Assembly: GCF_907164555.1 (NCBI RefSeq)
Contig: NZ_CAJQZC010000002.1
Location: 310,001-374,000 of the forward strand
Direction: 5' to 3'
DNA from: Paraburkholderia saeva
GTDB taxonomy: Bacteria; Pseudomonadota; Gammaproteobacteria; Burkholderiales; Burkholderiaceae
Length of the DNA: 64,000 nt
The notes beneath the pieces were generated by a model. It was not told where the DNA came from and did not search any database. It saw only the letters and a list, made by a program, of their open reading frames with translations. A program made the position numbers and the translations under genes. Shown piece after piece: positions 28,467-39,720 of this stretch. Numbering within the stretch: position 1 is the first letter of the stretch; the number at the start of each line of letters is the position of its first letter.

Positions 28467-28603
28467 GACCAGAGTAAGTGCTTTGCTTCAACTCTGGTCG
28501 ACCGCAATAACTTGCATGGGACCAGAGTAAGCGCTTTGCATGGGACCGGAGTAGCGCGCTAAAGCGCGAACTCCGGTCGACAGCTAAAGCGTCAACTCTG
28601 GTC
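28467..28603. repeat. Cluster of REP-like palindromes, one nested inside another
   Basis: Arms GACCAGAGT and ACTCTGGTC form one hairpin (28467-28499) and an outer hairpin (28520-28603). Inside the second, GACCGGAGT pairs with ACTCCGGTC (28544-28578). The inner arms differ by one base on each side, and the two changes compensate. A GCGCGCT/AGCGCG extension lengthens the inner stem. The cluster fills the 331-base gap between dacB and the desaturase gene; the rest of that gap (28297-28466) shows nothing. Confidence 0.8.
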
Positions 28604-28627
28604 GACAGGGGACGGAGGAAGACGACC

Positions 28628-29566
28628 ATGCAATTCGATGCCGAATTGCTCCTGCTTGCCATGGCGCCCGTGTTTCTCGCATGCATCGGCTGGGAAGCGT
28701 GGCATCTTCATCGCACGCGCCCGGAAGCGGGCATCTATAGCTGGCGGGACACGCTGTGCAACGCCGCGCTCGCGCTGCTCCAGCAGGCCGCGGACAAGCT
28801 CGCCTGGCTCGCGATCATTCCCGTATACGCGTTTTTCTACGACCACTACCGGCTCCTCAAATGGCAGGCCGGCTGGGTATCGCTTGTCGTGCTGTTCGTC
28901 GCACAGGATTTTCTCTACTACGTGTTTCATCGGTGCAGCCATCGCGTGCGCTGGCTCTGGGCCGCGCACGTCGTGCATCACTCGTCGGAGCGCATGAATT
29001 TCTCGACAGCGTTCAGGCAAAGCCTGATGTATCCAGTCGCCGGCATGTGGCTCTTCTGGACGCCGCTCGCCGTGCTCGGTTTTCCGCCGAAGCAGATCGT
29101 CGCGATTGTGCTGATCAATCTCGGATTTCAGTTTTTTGTACACACCCAGCTGTTCGGCTCGATGCGCTGGCTGGGTTACGTCTTCAACACGCCGTCGATG
29201 CATCGCGTGCACCACGCGCGCAACGACCGGTATATCGATCGCAATTACGCGGGCGTGCTGTCGGTCTGGGATCGTCTGTTCGGCAGCTACGTCGATGAAG
29301 ATCCGGTCGATCCCCCCAGGTACGGCATCGTCGAGCCGTTATACACATACAACCCGCTGAAAGCGACGTTTCACGAGTGGGGTTCGATGTTCGCCGACGC
29401 GGCACGCGTGTCGGGCTGGCGCAACAAGGCGCGCGCGCTGTTTGCGCCGCCTGCATGGGCTGCGGCATATCACGCGCGGATGGCGGGTATGAACGATGCT
29501 GCCGGGCATTCACGGGAGGACGCGATCGTGTTTCCCACGTCGCGTGAAGAGAGAGAAATTCTGTAA
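28628..29566 (+). CDS. Sterol desaturase / fatty-acid hydroxylase superfamily protein
   Basis: This 312-residue integral membrane protein carries the histidine clusters of di-iron membrane oxygenases: HRCSH near residue 100, HVVHH near 113 and HRVHH near 197. There are several hydrophobic helices at the N-terminus and between clusters 2 and 3. It probably hydroxylates or desaturates a lipid; the substrate cannot be inferred from context. GGACGGAGGAAG directly upstream supplies the ribosome site. Confidence 0.87.
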   Translation: MQFDAELLLLAMAPVFLACIGWEAWHLHRTRPEAGIYSWRDTLCNAALALLQQAADKLAWLAIIPVYAFFYDHYRLLKWQAGWVSLVVLFVAQDFLYYVFHRCSHRVRWLWAAHVVHHSSERMNFSTAFRQSLMYPVAGMWLFWTPLAVLGFPPKQIVAIVLINLGFQFFVHTQLFGSMRWLGYVFNTPSMHRVHHARNDRYIDRNYAGVLSVWDRLFGSYVDEDPVDPPRYGIVEPLYTYNPLKATFHEWGSMFADAARVSGWRNKARALFAPPAWAAAYHARMAGMNDAAGHSREDAIVFPTSREEREIL

Positions 29567-29647
29567 GCACCTGTCACGCCGTCCAAACGGCGGACGCTGC
29601 CTGCATCACATGGCATAAGGCCAGACACACGAGGAGATGAAGTCGAA

Positions 29648-30835
29648 ATGAAGCATAACGGAATCGGATATCGGGGATTCGCGCGGACCGCGCAGTGCGC
29701 GATCGCAGGCGCAGCGTTTGTTCTGCTCGCCGCGTGCGGCGGAGGTGGTGGTGACGACAACAATGCGAACAGCACGCCGCCGGGCGGGGTGAAGCTGCAG
29801 GTGGTGTCATTCGGCGACAGCCTTTCGGATGTGGGCACGTATGCGCCGAACATTCAGGGCAATTTCGGTGGCGGTCGCTTTACGACGAATCCGGGCGAAA
29901 TCTGGACGCAGAAAGTGGCCGAATACTACGGCGACACGTTGAAGGCAGCGAATCTGGGCGGTTTCGGCCAGCCGCTGGCCGCGACGGGTGCGCTGGGTTA
30001 CGCGCAGGGTGGATCGCGCGTCGGGACGCAGCCGGGCATCGGCTTCGCAAGCCCGCCGCTGCCGTCTTACGCGCAGGCGACCACGCTGCCGATCACCGAT
30101 CAGGTCAACCAGTACATCTCTGAACACGGCACCTTCAACGCGAATCAGCTCGTGCTGATCAACGGTGGCGCGAACGACATTTTCTACTGGGCAACGGTCA
30201 TCCAGAAAACCGCAGCCGCAGTCCAGGCTGGGACACTACCGCCTTCGCAGCTGGCGGCGGCACAGTCACAGGCAAGCGCCGGCATGACGCTGGCCGCGCA
30301 GCAGTTTATCGGCGCGGTGCAACTGATCCTGTCGAAGGGCGCGACGCACGTTGTCGTGTCGGATGTGCCGGATCTGAAAGTTACGCCTGAAGGCGTCCAG
30401 GGCGGCCCGAACGCCCAGTTGCTGTTCGACTCCCTCACCGTGCCGTACAACAACGCGCTGAAGCAGTACCTGGGCAGCGTGCCGCAGGTCATCCTCGTGA
30501 GCGCATATAGCTGGATCGACCAGTCGGTTGCCAATTACCAGCAACTGGGTTTCACGGTGTCGAACACGGATACGGGTTGTGCGCTCGGCAAGATGGAGGC
30601 AGCAGCGACGACTTACGCCCAGCAAAACCCGAGCGTGCTCGCTCCGGGCCAGTCCGCCGCCGACTTCGGCAGCTCGTTCGGTTCATCGCTGTTCTGCTCG
30701 CCGCAAACCTACACGGTGGCCGGTGCGGATCAGTCGTACATGTTCGCTGATTCGGTCCACCCGTCGACCCATCTGCACGCGAACTTCGCGCAGACGGTCG
30801 AGCAGGCAATCGCTCAAAAAGGCATCGGCAAATGA
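29648..30835 (+). CDS. SGNH/GDSL-family esterase lipoprotein
   Basis: This 395-residue protein has a lipoprotein signal (lipobox LLAAC) followed by Gly/Asp/Asn-rich residues. Block I is SFGDSLSDVGTY with the nucleophile Ser. NGGANDIFYW is block III with Asn. DSVHPSTHLH contains the catalytic Asp-His pair. It is an envelope-anchored lipase or esterase. A Gly/Ser-rich segment near residues 335-345 precedes the last block. The gene is followed by a terminator. Confidence 0.88.
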   Translation: MKHNGIGYRGFARTAQCAIAGAAFVLLAACGGGGGDDNNANSTPPGGVKLQVVSFGDSLSDVGTYAPNIQGNFGGGRFTTNPGEIWTQKVAEYYGDTLKAANLGGFGQPLAATGALGYAQGGSRVGTQPGIGFASPPLPSYAQATTLPITDQVNQYISEHGTFNANQLVLINGGANDIFYWATVIQKTAAAVQAGTLPPSQLAAAQSQASAGMTLAAQQFIGAVQLILSKGATHVVVSDVPDLKVTPEGVQGGPNAQLLFDSLTVPYNNALKQYLGSVPQVILVSAYSWIDQSVANYQQLGFTVSNTDTGCALGKMEAAATTYAQQNPSVLAPGQSAADFGSSFGSSLFCSPQTYTVAGADQSYMFADSVHPSTHLHANFAQTVEQAIAQKGIGK

Positions 30836-30880
30836 TGTCTTCAGGTTGCAGTGGCCGCTGACGCTACTGTGCTGAAAAAG

Positions 30881-30915
30881 AAAAACCCGGCTCGATTTTT
30901 TGAGCCGGGTTTTTT
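30881..30915. terminator. Intrinsic terminator between the GDSL and sua5 genes
   Basis: AACCCGGCTC and GAGCCGGGTT form the stem, with an A-tract before and a T-tract after. It lies between convergent genes and can act in both directions. Confidence 0.92.
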
Positions 30916-30958
30916 GTTGGTCCGTCGAACTGCGATGTACGGATAGAACAGCGGGGTT

Positions 30959-32002
30959 CTAACCCTGCGCCTCAAACGCCGCCGCCGCTCGTCCCAAACG
31001 GTCGTTGACCGCGATCCATTCGATCGTATCGGGCAACTTCTCGATCAGTATCCGCGAAACATCCGCGCGATCCAGCGCACGCAACAGGCTGTACAACTCT
31101 CGTGCGTACGCGTGAGGATCTTCCGGCGCGGCAACGAAATGCACACCGTCCGCATCCGCCCAGTTCCCCGCGCGCGAGACTCGCGCGACGAGCGCCACGC
31201 GCTCGTCCATCGCACGCGCTTCGAGCATCGGCTCCAGCGCTTCGAAAGGCAGCAGCGCGAGCGGCGTGCGCGGCGCGTAGTGCGCCTTCAATGTGCCCGA
31301 AGCGCGCGGCGCCGTTGCATCAGAGCCGTCCGGAAGACGCGGCATCTCGCCCAGCACGTCGGCGATGTCCTGCGGCGTCACGCGACCCGGCCGCAGCAGC
31401 GCCGGAAAGCCACGCGACAGATCGAGAATCGTCGACTCGATGCCCACCTCAGACGAGCCGCCATCAAGCACATGAATCGAATCGCCGAACTCTTCGCGCA
31501 CATGCTGCGCAGTTGTCGGACTCACATGGCCGAAGCGGTTCGCCGACGGCGCCGCGACGCCACCGTGCCCATCACGCAGCGCGCTGAATGCAGCGAGCAG
31601 CGCCTGCGCCACCGGATGTGAAGGGCAGCGCAAGCCGACCGAATCCTGGCCGCCGCTTACCGCCGACGGAATATGCGCCGCGCGCTTGAGGATCAGTGTG
31701 AGCGGGCCCGGCCAGAACGCATCGATCAGCCGTTGCGCCTCGGAAGGCAGACGCTCGACCCAGTACCCCGGGTCGCCGCCCGGCGCGAGATGCACGATGA
31801 CCGGATGATTCGCCGGCCGCCCCTTCGCGGCATAGATACGCGCGACGGCATCCGCGCTTTCAGCATCGCCGCCAAGGCCGTAGACAGTCTCCGTCGGAAA
31901 CGCGACGAGCTCCCCTGCGTCGAGCAGCGCCGCGGCGTTCGCGATGTCCGCCTCGCCAACGGGGAGCGCGCTCTCTTCCGGTGATTTCGGTTGATCCGGC
32001 AT
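30959..32002 (-). CDS. sua5: L-threonylcarbamoyladenylate synthase (Sua5 type)
   Basis: This cytosolic 347-residue enzyme makes threonylcarbamoyl-AMP for the t6A modification of tRNA. The YrdC domain (about 10-200) contains ETVYGLGGDA and KGRPANHP. A C-terminal Sua5 domain (about 210-340) distinguishes it from the short TsaC form. The start at 32002 follows the purK stop by 13 nt, so it is the last gene of the purine/glycolysis run. Confidence 0.92.
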   Translation of the reverse strand: MPDQPKSPEESALPVGEADIANAAALLDAGELVAFPTETVYGLGGDAESADAVARIYAAKGRPANHPVIVHLAPGGDPGYWVERLPSEAQRLIDAFWPGPLTLILKRAAHIPSAVSGGQDSVGLRCPSHPVAQALLAAFSALRDGHGGVAAPSANRFGHVSPTTAQHVREEFGDSIHVLDGGSSEVGIESTILDLSRGFPALLRPGRVTPQDIADVLGEMPRLPDGSDATAPRASGTLKAHYAPRTPLALLPFEALEPMLEARAMDERVALVARVSRAGNWADADGVHFVAAPEDPHAYARELYSLLRALDRADVSRILIEKLPDTIEWIAVNDRLGRAAAAFEAQG

Positions 32003-32015
32003 CGTGACTGCGATC

Positions 32016-33299
<1,284 letters not shown>

Positions 33300-33818
33300 T
33301 TACAGCGCGGGCAATACCATTGCATGTGCAGCTTCGTTCTGACGCACGCGGAACGCAGCAAGCTGGTTCGCGTACTCAGGCGAGCTCACGCTCAAGATCG
33401 ATACCGCAAAGAGCGCCGCGTTCGCCGCGCCCGCTTCGCCGATCGCAAACGTCGCGACCGGCACGCCCTTCGGCATCTGGACGATCGAGTGCAGTGAATC
33501 GACGCCCTTCAGATACTTGCTCGCGACCGGTACACCCAGCACCGGCACCGTGGTCTTCGCGGCCAGCATGCCGGGCAGGTGCGCGGCGCCGCCCGCACCC
33601 GCGATGATCACGCGCAGGCCGCGCTCGCGCGCGCGCTGTGCGTAGTCGAACATCTCGTCGGGCATGCGGTGCGCCGAAACGACCTTCGCTTCGTAGGGCA
33701 CGCCGAACTCCTGAAGGAGCGCGACGGCGTGTTTCATGATGTCCCAGTCGGAACTGGAGCCCATCAGCACACCAACGAGTGGCGCGGCATGCGTGTGGGC
33801 GGTTTGTGCTTCGCTCAT
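33300..33818 (-). CDS. purE: N5-CAIR mutase
   Basis: This 172-residue class I PurE converts N5-CAIR to CAIR. The characteristic N-terminus is [14 protein letters not shown], and the active-site His-containing segments are SAHRMPDEM and [10 protein letters not shown]. It sits between purC and purK, which feed it and use its product. Confidence 0.96.
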   Translation of the reverse strand: MSEAQTAHTHAAPLVGVLMGSSSDWDIMKHAVALLQEFGVPYEAKVVSAHRMPDEMFDYAQRARERGLRVIIAGAGGAAHLPGMLAAKTTVPVLGVPVASKYLKGVDSLHSIVQMPKGVPVATFAIGEAGAANAALFAVSILSVSSPEYANQLAAFRVRQNEAAHAMVLPAL

Positions 33819-33863
33819 CGTACGAACTTCCTTATCGGGCGGGCTTCAGTGATTGAAGCGGGC

Positions 33864-34754
33864 TTAAGCGAGCTTCTGCCCGGTCAGGCGTTCGAGCGCT
33901 TCCTGATACTTCTCGCCCGTCTTTGCAACTACATCATCCGGCAGCTTCGGCGCCGGCGGCTCTTTCTTCCACGGCTGCGTTTCGAGCCAGTCGCGCACGA
34001 ACTGCTTGTCGAACGACGGCGGGTTCGTTCCCACCTGATACTGGTCGGCCGGCCAGAAGCGCGACGAATCAGCCGTCAGCACCTCGTCCATCAGATACAG
34101 CCTGCCGTGGTTGTCGAGGCCAAATTCGAACTTCGTGTCGGCGATGATGATGCCGCGCGTGGCCGCGAATTCAGCGGCTTCCTTGTAGAGGCGGATCGAA
34201 ATGTCGCGGATCGTGGCCGACAGTTCGGTGCCGATGCGGCGTTCCATCTCGTTGTACGTGATGTTCTCGTCATGGTGGCCCATTTCGGCCTTCGCTGCCG
34301 GCGTGAAGATCGGCTCGGGCAGCTTCTGCGCGTTCTGCAGGCCCGGCGGCAGTTCGACGCCACACACGGCGCCCGTTGCCTGGTAGTCTTTCCAGCCGCT
34401 GCCGGCCAGATAGCCACGCACCACCGCTTCAACCAGAATCGGCTCGAGACGCCTGACGACAACCGCGCGACCCTTGACCTGTTCGACTTCGTCCGCTGCG
34501 ACGACCGTTTCCGGCTCGACGCCCGTCAGGTGATTCGGGACGATGTGCTTCAGCTTGTCGAACCAGAAGTTGGCCATCTGGTTCAGCACGCGACCCTTCT
34601 TGGGAATCGGCTCGCCCATGATGACGTCAAACGCCGACAGACGGTCGGTCGTGACGATCAGCAACTGGTCGTTGCCCACCGCGTAGTTGTCGCGGACCTT
34701 GCCGCGGCCGAGCAGCGGCAGCGAGCGGAGCGTGGATTCGTAAAGGGTAGACAT
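33864..34754 (-). CDS. purC: SAICAR synthase
   Basis: This 296-residue enzyme joins CAIR and aspartate using ATP. Landmarks are [12 protein letters not shown] at the N-terminus, [20 protein letters not shown] and IADTKFEFG. It is of the longer, eukaryote-like bacterial form. It begins a purC-purE-purK run, downstream of fba after two hairpins. Confidence 0.95.
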   Translation of the reverse strand: MSTLYESTLRSLPLLGRGKVRDNYAVGNDQLLIVTTDRLSAFDVIMGEPIPKKGRVLNQMANFWFDKLKHIVPNHLTGVEPETVVAADEVEQVKGRAVVVRRLEPILVEAVVRGYLAGSGWKDYQATGAVCGVELPPGLQNAQKLPEPIFTPAAKAEMGHHDENITYNEMERRIGTELSATIRDISIRLYKEAAEFAATRGIIIADTKFEFGLDNHGRLYLMDEVLTADSSRFWPADQYQVGTNPPSFDKQFVRDWLETQPWKKEPPAPKLPDDVVAKTGEKYQEALERLTGQKLA

Positions 34755-34806
34755 CGTCGTAGTTCGCTAGAAATGGGGCAAAAATGAGACCGGAACAAAA
34801 GGGAAA

Positions 34807-34867
34807 CGCCGTTCCCCAGATCATGCGGGAACGGCGATCTAACAACAACCTGGCCGGATGGCCAGGT
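34807..34867. terminator. Two hairpins downstream of fba
   Basis: CGCCGTTCCC/GGGAACGGCG (34807-34836) is followed on the minus strand by a T-rich stretch (TTTCCCTTTTGTT). A second perfect hairpin, ACCTGGCC/GGCCAGGT with a GGAT loop, spans 34848-34867. Together they probably terminate or attenuate between fba and purC. Confidence 0.75.
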
Positions 34868-34885
34868 CAGTGCTGAACGAACAGC

Positions 34886-35950
34886 CTAGCGGACGACCTG
34901 CCTGAGGTCGCCCGACTTGTACTTCTCCGCCATCCTGTCGAGCGACAGCGGTTTGATCTTCGCGGCCTGGCCTTCGCAGCCGAACGCCAGGTAGCGGTCC
35001 ACGCACACCTTCGTCGCAGCTTCACGCGCCGGCTTCAGGTAGTCGCGCGGGTCGAACTTCGACGGGTTCTCTGCCATCGCACGACGGATCGCGCCGGTGA
35101 TCGCGAGACGCAGATCGGTGTCGATATTGATCTTGCGCACGCCGTTACGGATGCCTTCCTGGATTTCCTCGACCGGCACGCCGTACGTTTCCTTCATGTC
35201 GCCGCCGAACTCGCGGATCTCCGCGAGCAGTTCCTGCGGCACCGACGACGACCCGTGCATTACCAGGTGCGTGTTCGGGATGCGCTGGTGAATTTCCTTG
35301 ATGCGCTGGATCGACAGGATATCGCCCGTCGGCTTCTTCGTGAACTTGTACGCGCCATGGGACGTACCGATCGCGATCGCCAGCGCGTCGCACTGCGTGA
35401 GCTTCACGAAATCGGCGGCCTGCTCGACGTCGGTCAGGAGCTGCTCGCGGGTCATCGTGCCTTCCGCGCCGTGGCCGTCTTCCTTGTCGCCCTTCATCGT
35501 TTCGAGCGAACCGAGCACGCCCAGTTCGGCTTCGACCGTCACGCCGATCGAGTGCGCCATCTCCACGACCTTGCGCGACACGTCGACATTGTATTCATAC
35601 GACGCCACCGACTTGCCGTCCGCCTCCAGCGAACCGTCCATCATTACGCTCGTAAAACCACTGCGCATGGCCGCCATGCACACTGCAGGCGACTGCCCGT
35701 GATCCTGATGCATCACAACCGGAATATGCGGATACGACTCGATTGCCGCTTCGATCAGGTGACGCAGAAACGGCTCACCGGCGTACTTCCGGGCACCAGC
35801 CGACGCCTGCATGATGACGGGCGCGCCGACCTTGTCCGCCGCCGCCATGATCGCCTGCACCTGTTCCAGGTTATTCACGTTGAATGCCGGGAGGCCATAG
35901 CCGTTTTCGGCGGCATGGTCCAGCAACTGACGCATTGATACGAGAGGCAT
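34886..35950 (-). CDS. fba: Class II fructose-1,6-bisphosphate aldolase
   Basis: This 354-residue zinc aldolase splits fructose 1,6-bisphosphate into two triose phosphates. The zinc-ligand region is [10 protein letters not shown], with further His in [10 protein letters not shown] and LVMHGSSS. The length and Calvin-cycle-type sequence match the CbbA-like proteobacterial form. The start at 35950 ([10 protein letters not shown]) is conserved, with AGGAG upstream. It follows pyk on the same strand. Confidence 0.95.
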   Translation of the reverse strand: MPLVSMRQLLDHAAENGYGLPAFNVNNLEQVQAIMAAADKVGAPVIMQASAGARKYAGEPFLRHLIEAAIESYPHIPVVMHQDHGQSPAVCMAAMRSGFTSVMMDGSLEADGKSVASYEYNVDVSRKVVEMAHSIGVTVEAELGVLGSLETMKGDKEDGHGAEGTMTREQLLTDVEQAADFVKLTQCDALAIAIGTSHGAYKFTKKPTGDILSIQRIKEIHQRIPNTHLVMHGSSSVPQELLAEIREFGGDMKETYGVPVEEIQEGIRNGVRKINIDTDLRLAITGAIRRAMAENPSKFDPRDYLKPAREAATKVCVDRYLAFGCEGQAAKIKPLSLDRMAEKYKSGDLRQVVR

Positions 35951-36127
35951 GGTGAAACTCCTTAGATTGAAACGAAACCTGTGCCGTCGGCATCTAATTT
36001 TTACGATTTTATCGCGAAGCAAGCCGCATTCCCGTGCGTGCCTTCCCTGAGCGTGGTTCAGGGGCGCGCCGCCTCTCCCGGGAACGCGGCCTGCTCGCCG
36101 CGCCGATCGGGTAAAAATCCAGTCTGA

Positions 36128-37564
36128 TCAGTACGGTTCACCCACCCGCACGATCTTCAGCGTGTTCGTTCCGCCGGCCTGACCCATCGGCTCGCCCACC
36201 GTGAGCACCACCATGTCGCCGCGTGACGCATAACCCTTGCTGACCACCACTTCGAGCGCCTGCGCAAGCGCGGTGTCGCGGTCGGTGTTGGTGTCGAGGT
36301 GCAGCGACGTCACATTACGATACAGCGCCATCGCGCGTTCGCTGCCGGTGCGCGGCGTGAGCGCGAAAATCGGCACATGGGTCCAGTGACGCGACATCCA
36401 CAGCGCGGTCGAACCCGATTCCGTCAGTGCGACAATCGCCTTCGCGCCCAGGTGAAACGCCGTGAACAGCGCGCCCATCGCGATCGACTGGTCGATACGC
36501 GTGAACGTGCGGTCGAGGAAATCCTTGTCCAGTTCCGAATTTTCCGACTTCTCAGCCTCGACGCAGATCGCGGCCATCGTTTCGATGGTCTGCACCGGAT
36601 ACTTGCCCGCCGCCGATTCCGCCGACAGCATCACGGCATCCGTGCCGTCGAGCACCGCGTTCGCGACGTCCGACACTTCGGCGCGTGTCGGCACCGGTGC
36701 GTGGATCATCGATTCCATCATCTGCGTGGCCGTGATGACGAACTTGTTCGACTCGCGCGCCATACGGATCATGCGCTTTTGCAGCGCCGGGACTGCGGCA
36801 TTCCCCACTTCCACGGCCAGATCGCCACGCGCGACCATGATGCCGTCGGAAGCGTCGAGGATGCCCTGCAGCGCCGGAATGGCTTCCGCGCGTTCGATCT
36901 TCGCAATCATCTTCGGCTTGATGCCGTACGGCGCGCCCGCGATGTTGGCGAGCTGGCGGGCCATTTCCATGTCGGTGGCGTTCTTCGGGAACGATACCGC
37001 GACAAAATCCGCACCCAGCGACATGGCGGTCTTGATGTCCTCCATGTCCTTTTCGGTCAGCGCCGGCGCCGTGAGGCCGCCGCCCTGGCGGTTGATGCCC
37101 TTGTTGTTCGACAGGTCGCCGCCGATCTTCACCGTGGTGTGAACCTCGGTGCCGAGCACGCGCACGACGTTCAGGACGATCAGGCCGTCGTTCAACAGCA
37201 GCACGTCGCCCGGTTTCAGGTCGCGCGGCAGATCCTTGTAGTCGAGGCCGACGCGGTCGTCGTTGCCGAGCTCGCACGCGGAATCGAGGATGAACGAATT
37301 GCCGGCGATCAGCGTCGTCTTGCCGTTCTCGAACTTGCCGACGCGAATCTTCGGGCCTTGCAGGTCAGCCATGATGGCGACTTCGCGGCCAGCCTGGCGC
37401 GCGGCTTCACGGACGAACTCAGCGCGTTGGCGATGGTCGTCGGCGGTGCCGTGCGAGAAGTTGAGCCGCACCACATCACATCCGGCCTCAATCATTTGCA
37501 GCAGGATTTCCTGCGTACTGGAAGCCGGGCCGATGGTGGCGACAATCTTGGTGGCGCGATGCAT
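36128..37564 (-). CDS. pyk: Pyruvate kinase
   Basis: This 478-residue enzyme converts phosphoenolpyruvate and ADP to pyruvate and ATP. It begins MHRATKIVATIGPASS. Active-site motifs are DLQGPKIRVG, MIAKIERAEA and ATQMMESMIHAP. The ATG at 37564 has GAGGAG 5 nt upstream. The frame stays open for 415 bases further upstream, but that part is low-complexity and lacks a better start. Confidence 0.96.
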   Translation of the reverse strand: MHRATKIVATIGPASSTQEILLQMIEAGCDVVRLNFSHGTADDHRQRAEFVREAARQAGREVAIMADLQGPKIRVGKFENGKTTLIAGNSFILDSACELGNDDRVGLDYKDLPRDLKPGDVLLLNDGLIVLNVVRVLGTEVHTTVKIGGDLSNNKGINRQGGGLTAPALTEKDMEDIKTAMSLGADFVAVSFPKNATDMEMARQLANIAGAPYGIKPKMIAKIERAEAIPALQGILDASDGIMVARGDLAVEVGNAAVPALQKRMIRMARESNKFVITATQMMESMIHAPVPTRAEVSDVANAVLDGTDAVMLSAESAAGKYPVQTIETMAAICVEAEKSENSELDKDFLDRTFTRIDQSIAMGALFTAFHLGAKAIVALTESGSTALWMSRHWTHVPIFALTPRTGSERAMALYRNVTSLHLDTNTDRDTALAQALEVVVSKGYASRGDMVVLTVGEPMGQAGGTNTLKIVRVGEPY

Positions 37565-37979
37565 GAGTCTCCTCGTCTGGATGGGTTCGCTGGGATAAGC
37601 GCTGCGAGTCGGATTCTGTGGCGTTGCCGCGCGAGCGGCTGCCTGGGGCTGCGCGCCGGCTGGAGCCTGCGTCGCTTTGTTTGAGCGTTGCGCATCGGGC
37701 GTGGCCGATGCTGCGAAGTCTTGTGCCGGTACGCTGGCTTCGGCCAGCGCGGCGGTGTCGGATGGGGCGGTTTCTGCAGGCGCGACGCTGTGCTGCGCCG
37801 CTATTGCCTGATCCTGCGGATGCTGTGTGTTCTGCACCGCTGGCTGGCCCGGCGCGCCTGCTGGCGCCAGAGCCGCTTGCAGCGGCTTGCTGCTGGAGCG
37901 CGCGCTGCGCTCCCCTGCGGCTGTCGTACGCGGCGTGGGCCGGCCTTTTGCTGACTTCGTCGGGGAGCGCGTTGCCACG
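37565..37979 (-). other. pgk-pyk intergenic region with an open Ala/Pro/Gln-rich frame
   Basis: This 415-base gap has no stop in the pyk frame. Translated, it is low-complexity (Ala, Pro, Gln, Ser). A GTG lies next to the pgk stop, but without a clear ribosome site. The clear ribosome site just before the pyk ATG argues against a fused product. It may encode a small disordered protein or be non-coding. Confidence 0.45.
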
Positions 37980-39173
37980 TTAAGCCCGCGATTCCAGGAT
38001 TTCGACGGCGGGCAGTTTCTTGCCTTCGAGGAATTCGAGGAAGGCGCCGCCGCCCGTCGAGATATAGCTGACCTTGTCGTGGATGCCGTATTTGGCGATC
38101 GCCGCGAGCGTGTCGCCGCCGCCCGCAATCGAGAACGCCGGCGACTTCGCGATCGCGTCAGCCAGCGTCTTCGTGCCGTTGCCGAACTGGTCGAATTCGA
38201 ACACGCCAACCGGGCCGTTCCAGACGATCGTGCCGGCCTTTTCCAGCTGCGCGGCCAGCGCCTTCGCGGTATCCGGGCCGATGTCGAGAATCAGGTCGTC
38301 GTCCTCTACGTCGGCCACGGCCTTCACTTCGGCCTTCGCCGTCGGCGAGAATTCCTTTGCTGTGACGACGTCCGTCGGGATCGGCACCGAAGCGCCACGC
38401 GCCTTCGCGGCATCAATGATCGCCTTCGCTTCCTTGACGAGATCAGCTTCGGCGAGCGACTTGCCGATCTTCAGGCCCGCCGCCAGCATGAACGTGTTCG
38501 CGATGCCACCGCCGACGATCAGCTGGTCGACCTTGCCGGCGAGCGAATCGAGAATGGTGAGCTTGGTCGATACCTTCGAGCCGGCGACGATCGCCACCAG
38601 CGGACGCTTCGGCGCGCCGAGCGCCTTGCCGAGCGCGTCGAGTTCGGCCGCGAGCAGCGGGCCCGCGCATGCGACCGGTGCGTATTTCGCGATGCCGTAC
38701 GTGGTGGCTTCGGCGCGATGCGCGGTGCCGAACGCGTCATTGACGTAGATGTCGCAGAGCTTCGCCATCTTCTGCGCGAGCTCGTCGGAATTCTTCTTTT
38801 CGCCCTTGTTCACGCGGCAGTTCTCGAGCAGCACGACCTGGCCCGGCGCGACGTTCACGCCGTTTTCCACCCAGTTCGCGACGAGCGGCACGTCGCGGCC
38901 GAGCAGTTCGCCGAGGCGCTTCGCGACCGGCGCGAGCGAGTCTTCCGGCTTCAGTTCGCCTTCCGTCGGGCGGCCGAGGTGCGAGGTGACCATGACGGCC
39001 GCACCTGCATCGAGCGCATCCCGGATGGCCGGCACCGACGCGCGGATACGAGTGTCTTCGGTAATGTTGCCGTGATCGTCCTGCGGCACGTTCAGATCGG
39101 CGCGGATGAAAACGCGTTGGCCGGCAAGCTTGCCTTCGGCGATCAGATCGGTGAGACGCTTCACTTGGGTCAT
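37980..39173 (-). CDS. pgk: Phosphoglycerate kinase
   Basis: This 397-residue glycolytic kinase transfers phosphate from 1,3-bisphosphoglycerate to ADP. Motifs include [14 protein letters not shown], the substrate-binding SHLGRPTEG and the nucleotide-binding GGGDTLAAI. The start at 39173 matches the conserved [10 protein letters not shown]. It is the first gene of the glycolysis/purine run. Confidence 0.96.
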   Translation of the reverse strand: MTQVKRLTDLIAEGKLAGQRVFIRADLNVPQDDHGNITEDTRIRASVPAIRDALDAGAAVMVTSHLGRPTEGELKPEDSLAPVAKRLGELLGRDVPLVANWVENGVNVAPGQVVLLENCRVNKGEKKNSDELAQKMAKLCDIYVNDAFGTAHRAEATTYGIAKYAPVACAGPLLAAELDALGKALGAPKRPLVAIVAGSKVSTKLTILDSLAGKVDQLIVGGGIANTFMLAAGLKIGKSLAEADLVKEAKAIIDAAKARGASVPIPTDVVTAKEFSPTAKAEVKAVADVEDDDLILDIGPDTAKALAAQLEKAGTIVWNGPVGVFEFDQFGNGTKTLADAIAKSPAFSIAGGGDTLAAIAKYGIHDKVSYISTGGGAFLEFLEGKKLPAVEILESRA

Positions 39174-39393
39174 GGTGTCTGGATGCAGTTTGATTGGAAG
39201 GCGGTGATGGACAGCACTACCTGCCCGACATGAAGAGGACAGGGCCGGCGGCATCGGCCGCAGCTTCGCGCAGTGATCCGGAAGACACGTATTTTAACCG
39301 ATACCCATGACGTTCCTGGACGTGCGGCAGCGAATGTCCAGCATTTGGGCGGATACCGCACAATGCTGCAATGCAATATTTCCCTGCATCGGC

Positions 39394-39720
39394 CTAGTGG
39401 ACAGCAAGCCGCAGGACGGTGAACACGGCCATGCCGACGACGATCGTGCCGATCATGCTGCGGCGCCATAGATACCAGCCGAGCCCCGCCACCGTAGCGT
39501 AGAACTCGTGATTGGAGAGACCAAAGGACAGCCCGTTGCCGGTTTCCAGGACGTCGGGCAGCACGACGGCGGCGAGCGCGGCGGCCGGCGCGTAGCGCAG
39601 CATGCGCTGCACGCGCTCCGGCAACACCGTGCGTTCGCCGCCGATCAGGAACATTGCGCGTGTGAATGCGGTGACGAACGTCATGCCGAGGATGGCAAGC
39701 CAGATCTGCGTGGTGGTCAT
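39394..39720 (-). CDS. azlD: AzlD-family branched-chain amino-acid exporter subunit
   Basis: This 108-residue membrane protein has four hydrophobic helices, including IWLAILGMTFVTAFTRAMFL and the conserved LPERVQRMLRYAPAAALAA segment of AzlD. It overlaps azlC by ATGA. The pair exports branched-chain amino acids or analogues across the inner membrane. Confidence 0.88.
   Translation of the reverse strand: MTTTQIWLAILGMTFVTAFTRAMFLIGGERTVLPERVQRMLRYAPAAALAAVVLPDVLETGNGLSFGLSNHEFYATVAGLGWYLWRRSMIGTIVVGMAVFTVLRLAVH

Noticed and set aside
37565-38209. N-terminally extended pyruvate kinase
   Set aside because: The extension is low-complexity and partly runs through pgk in another frame. The ATG at 37564 has a strong ribosome site and gives a normal-length enzyme.
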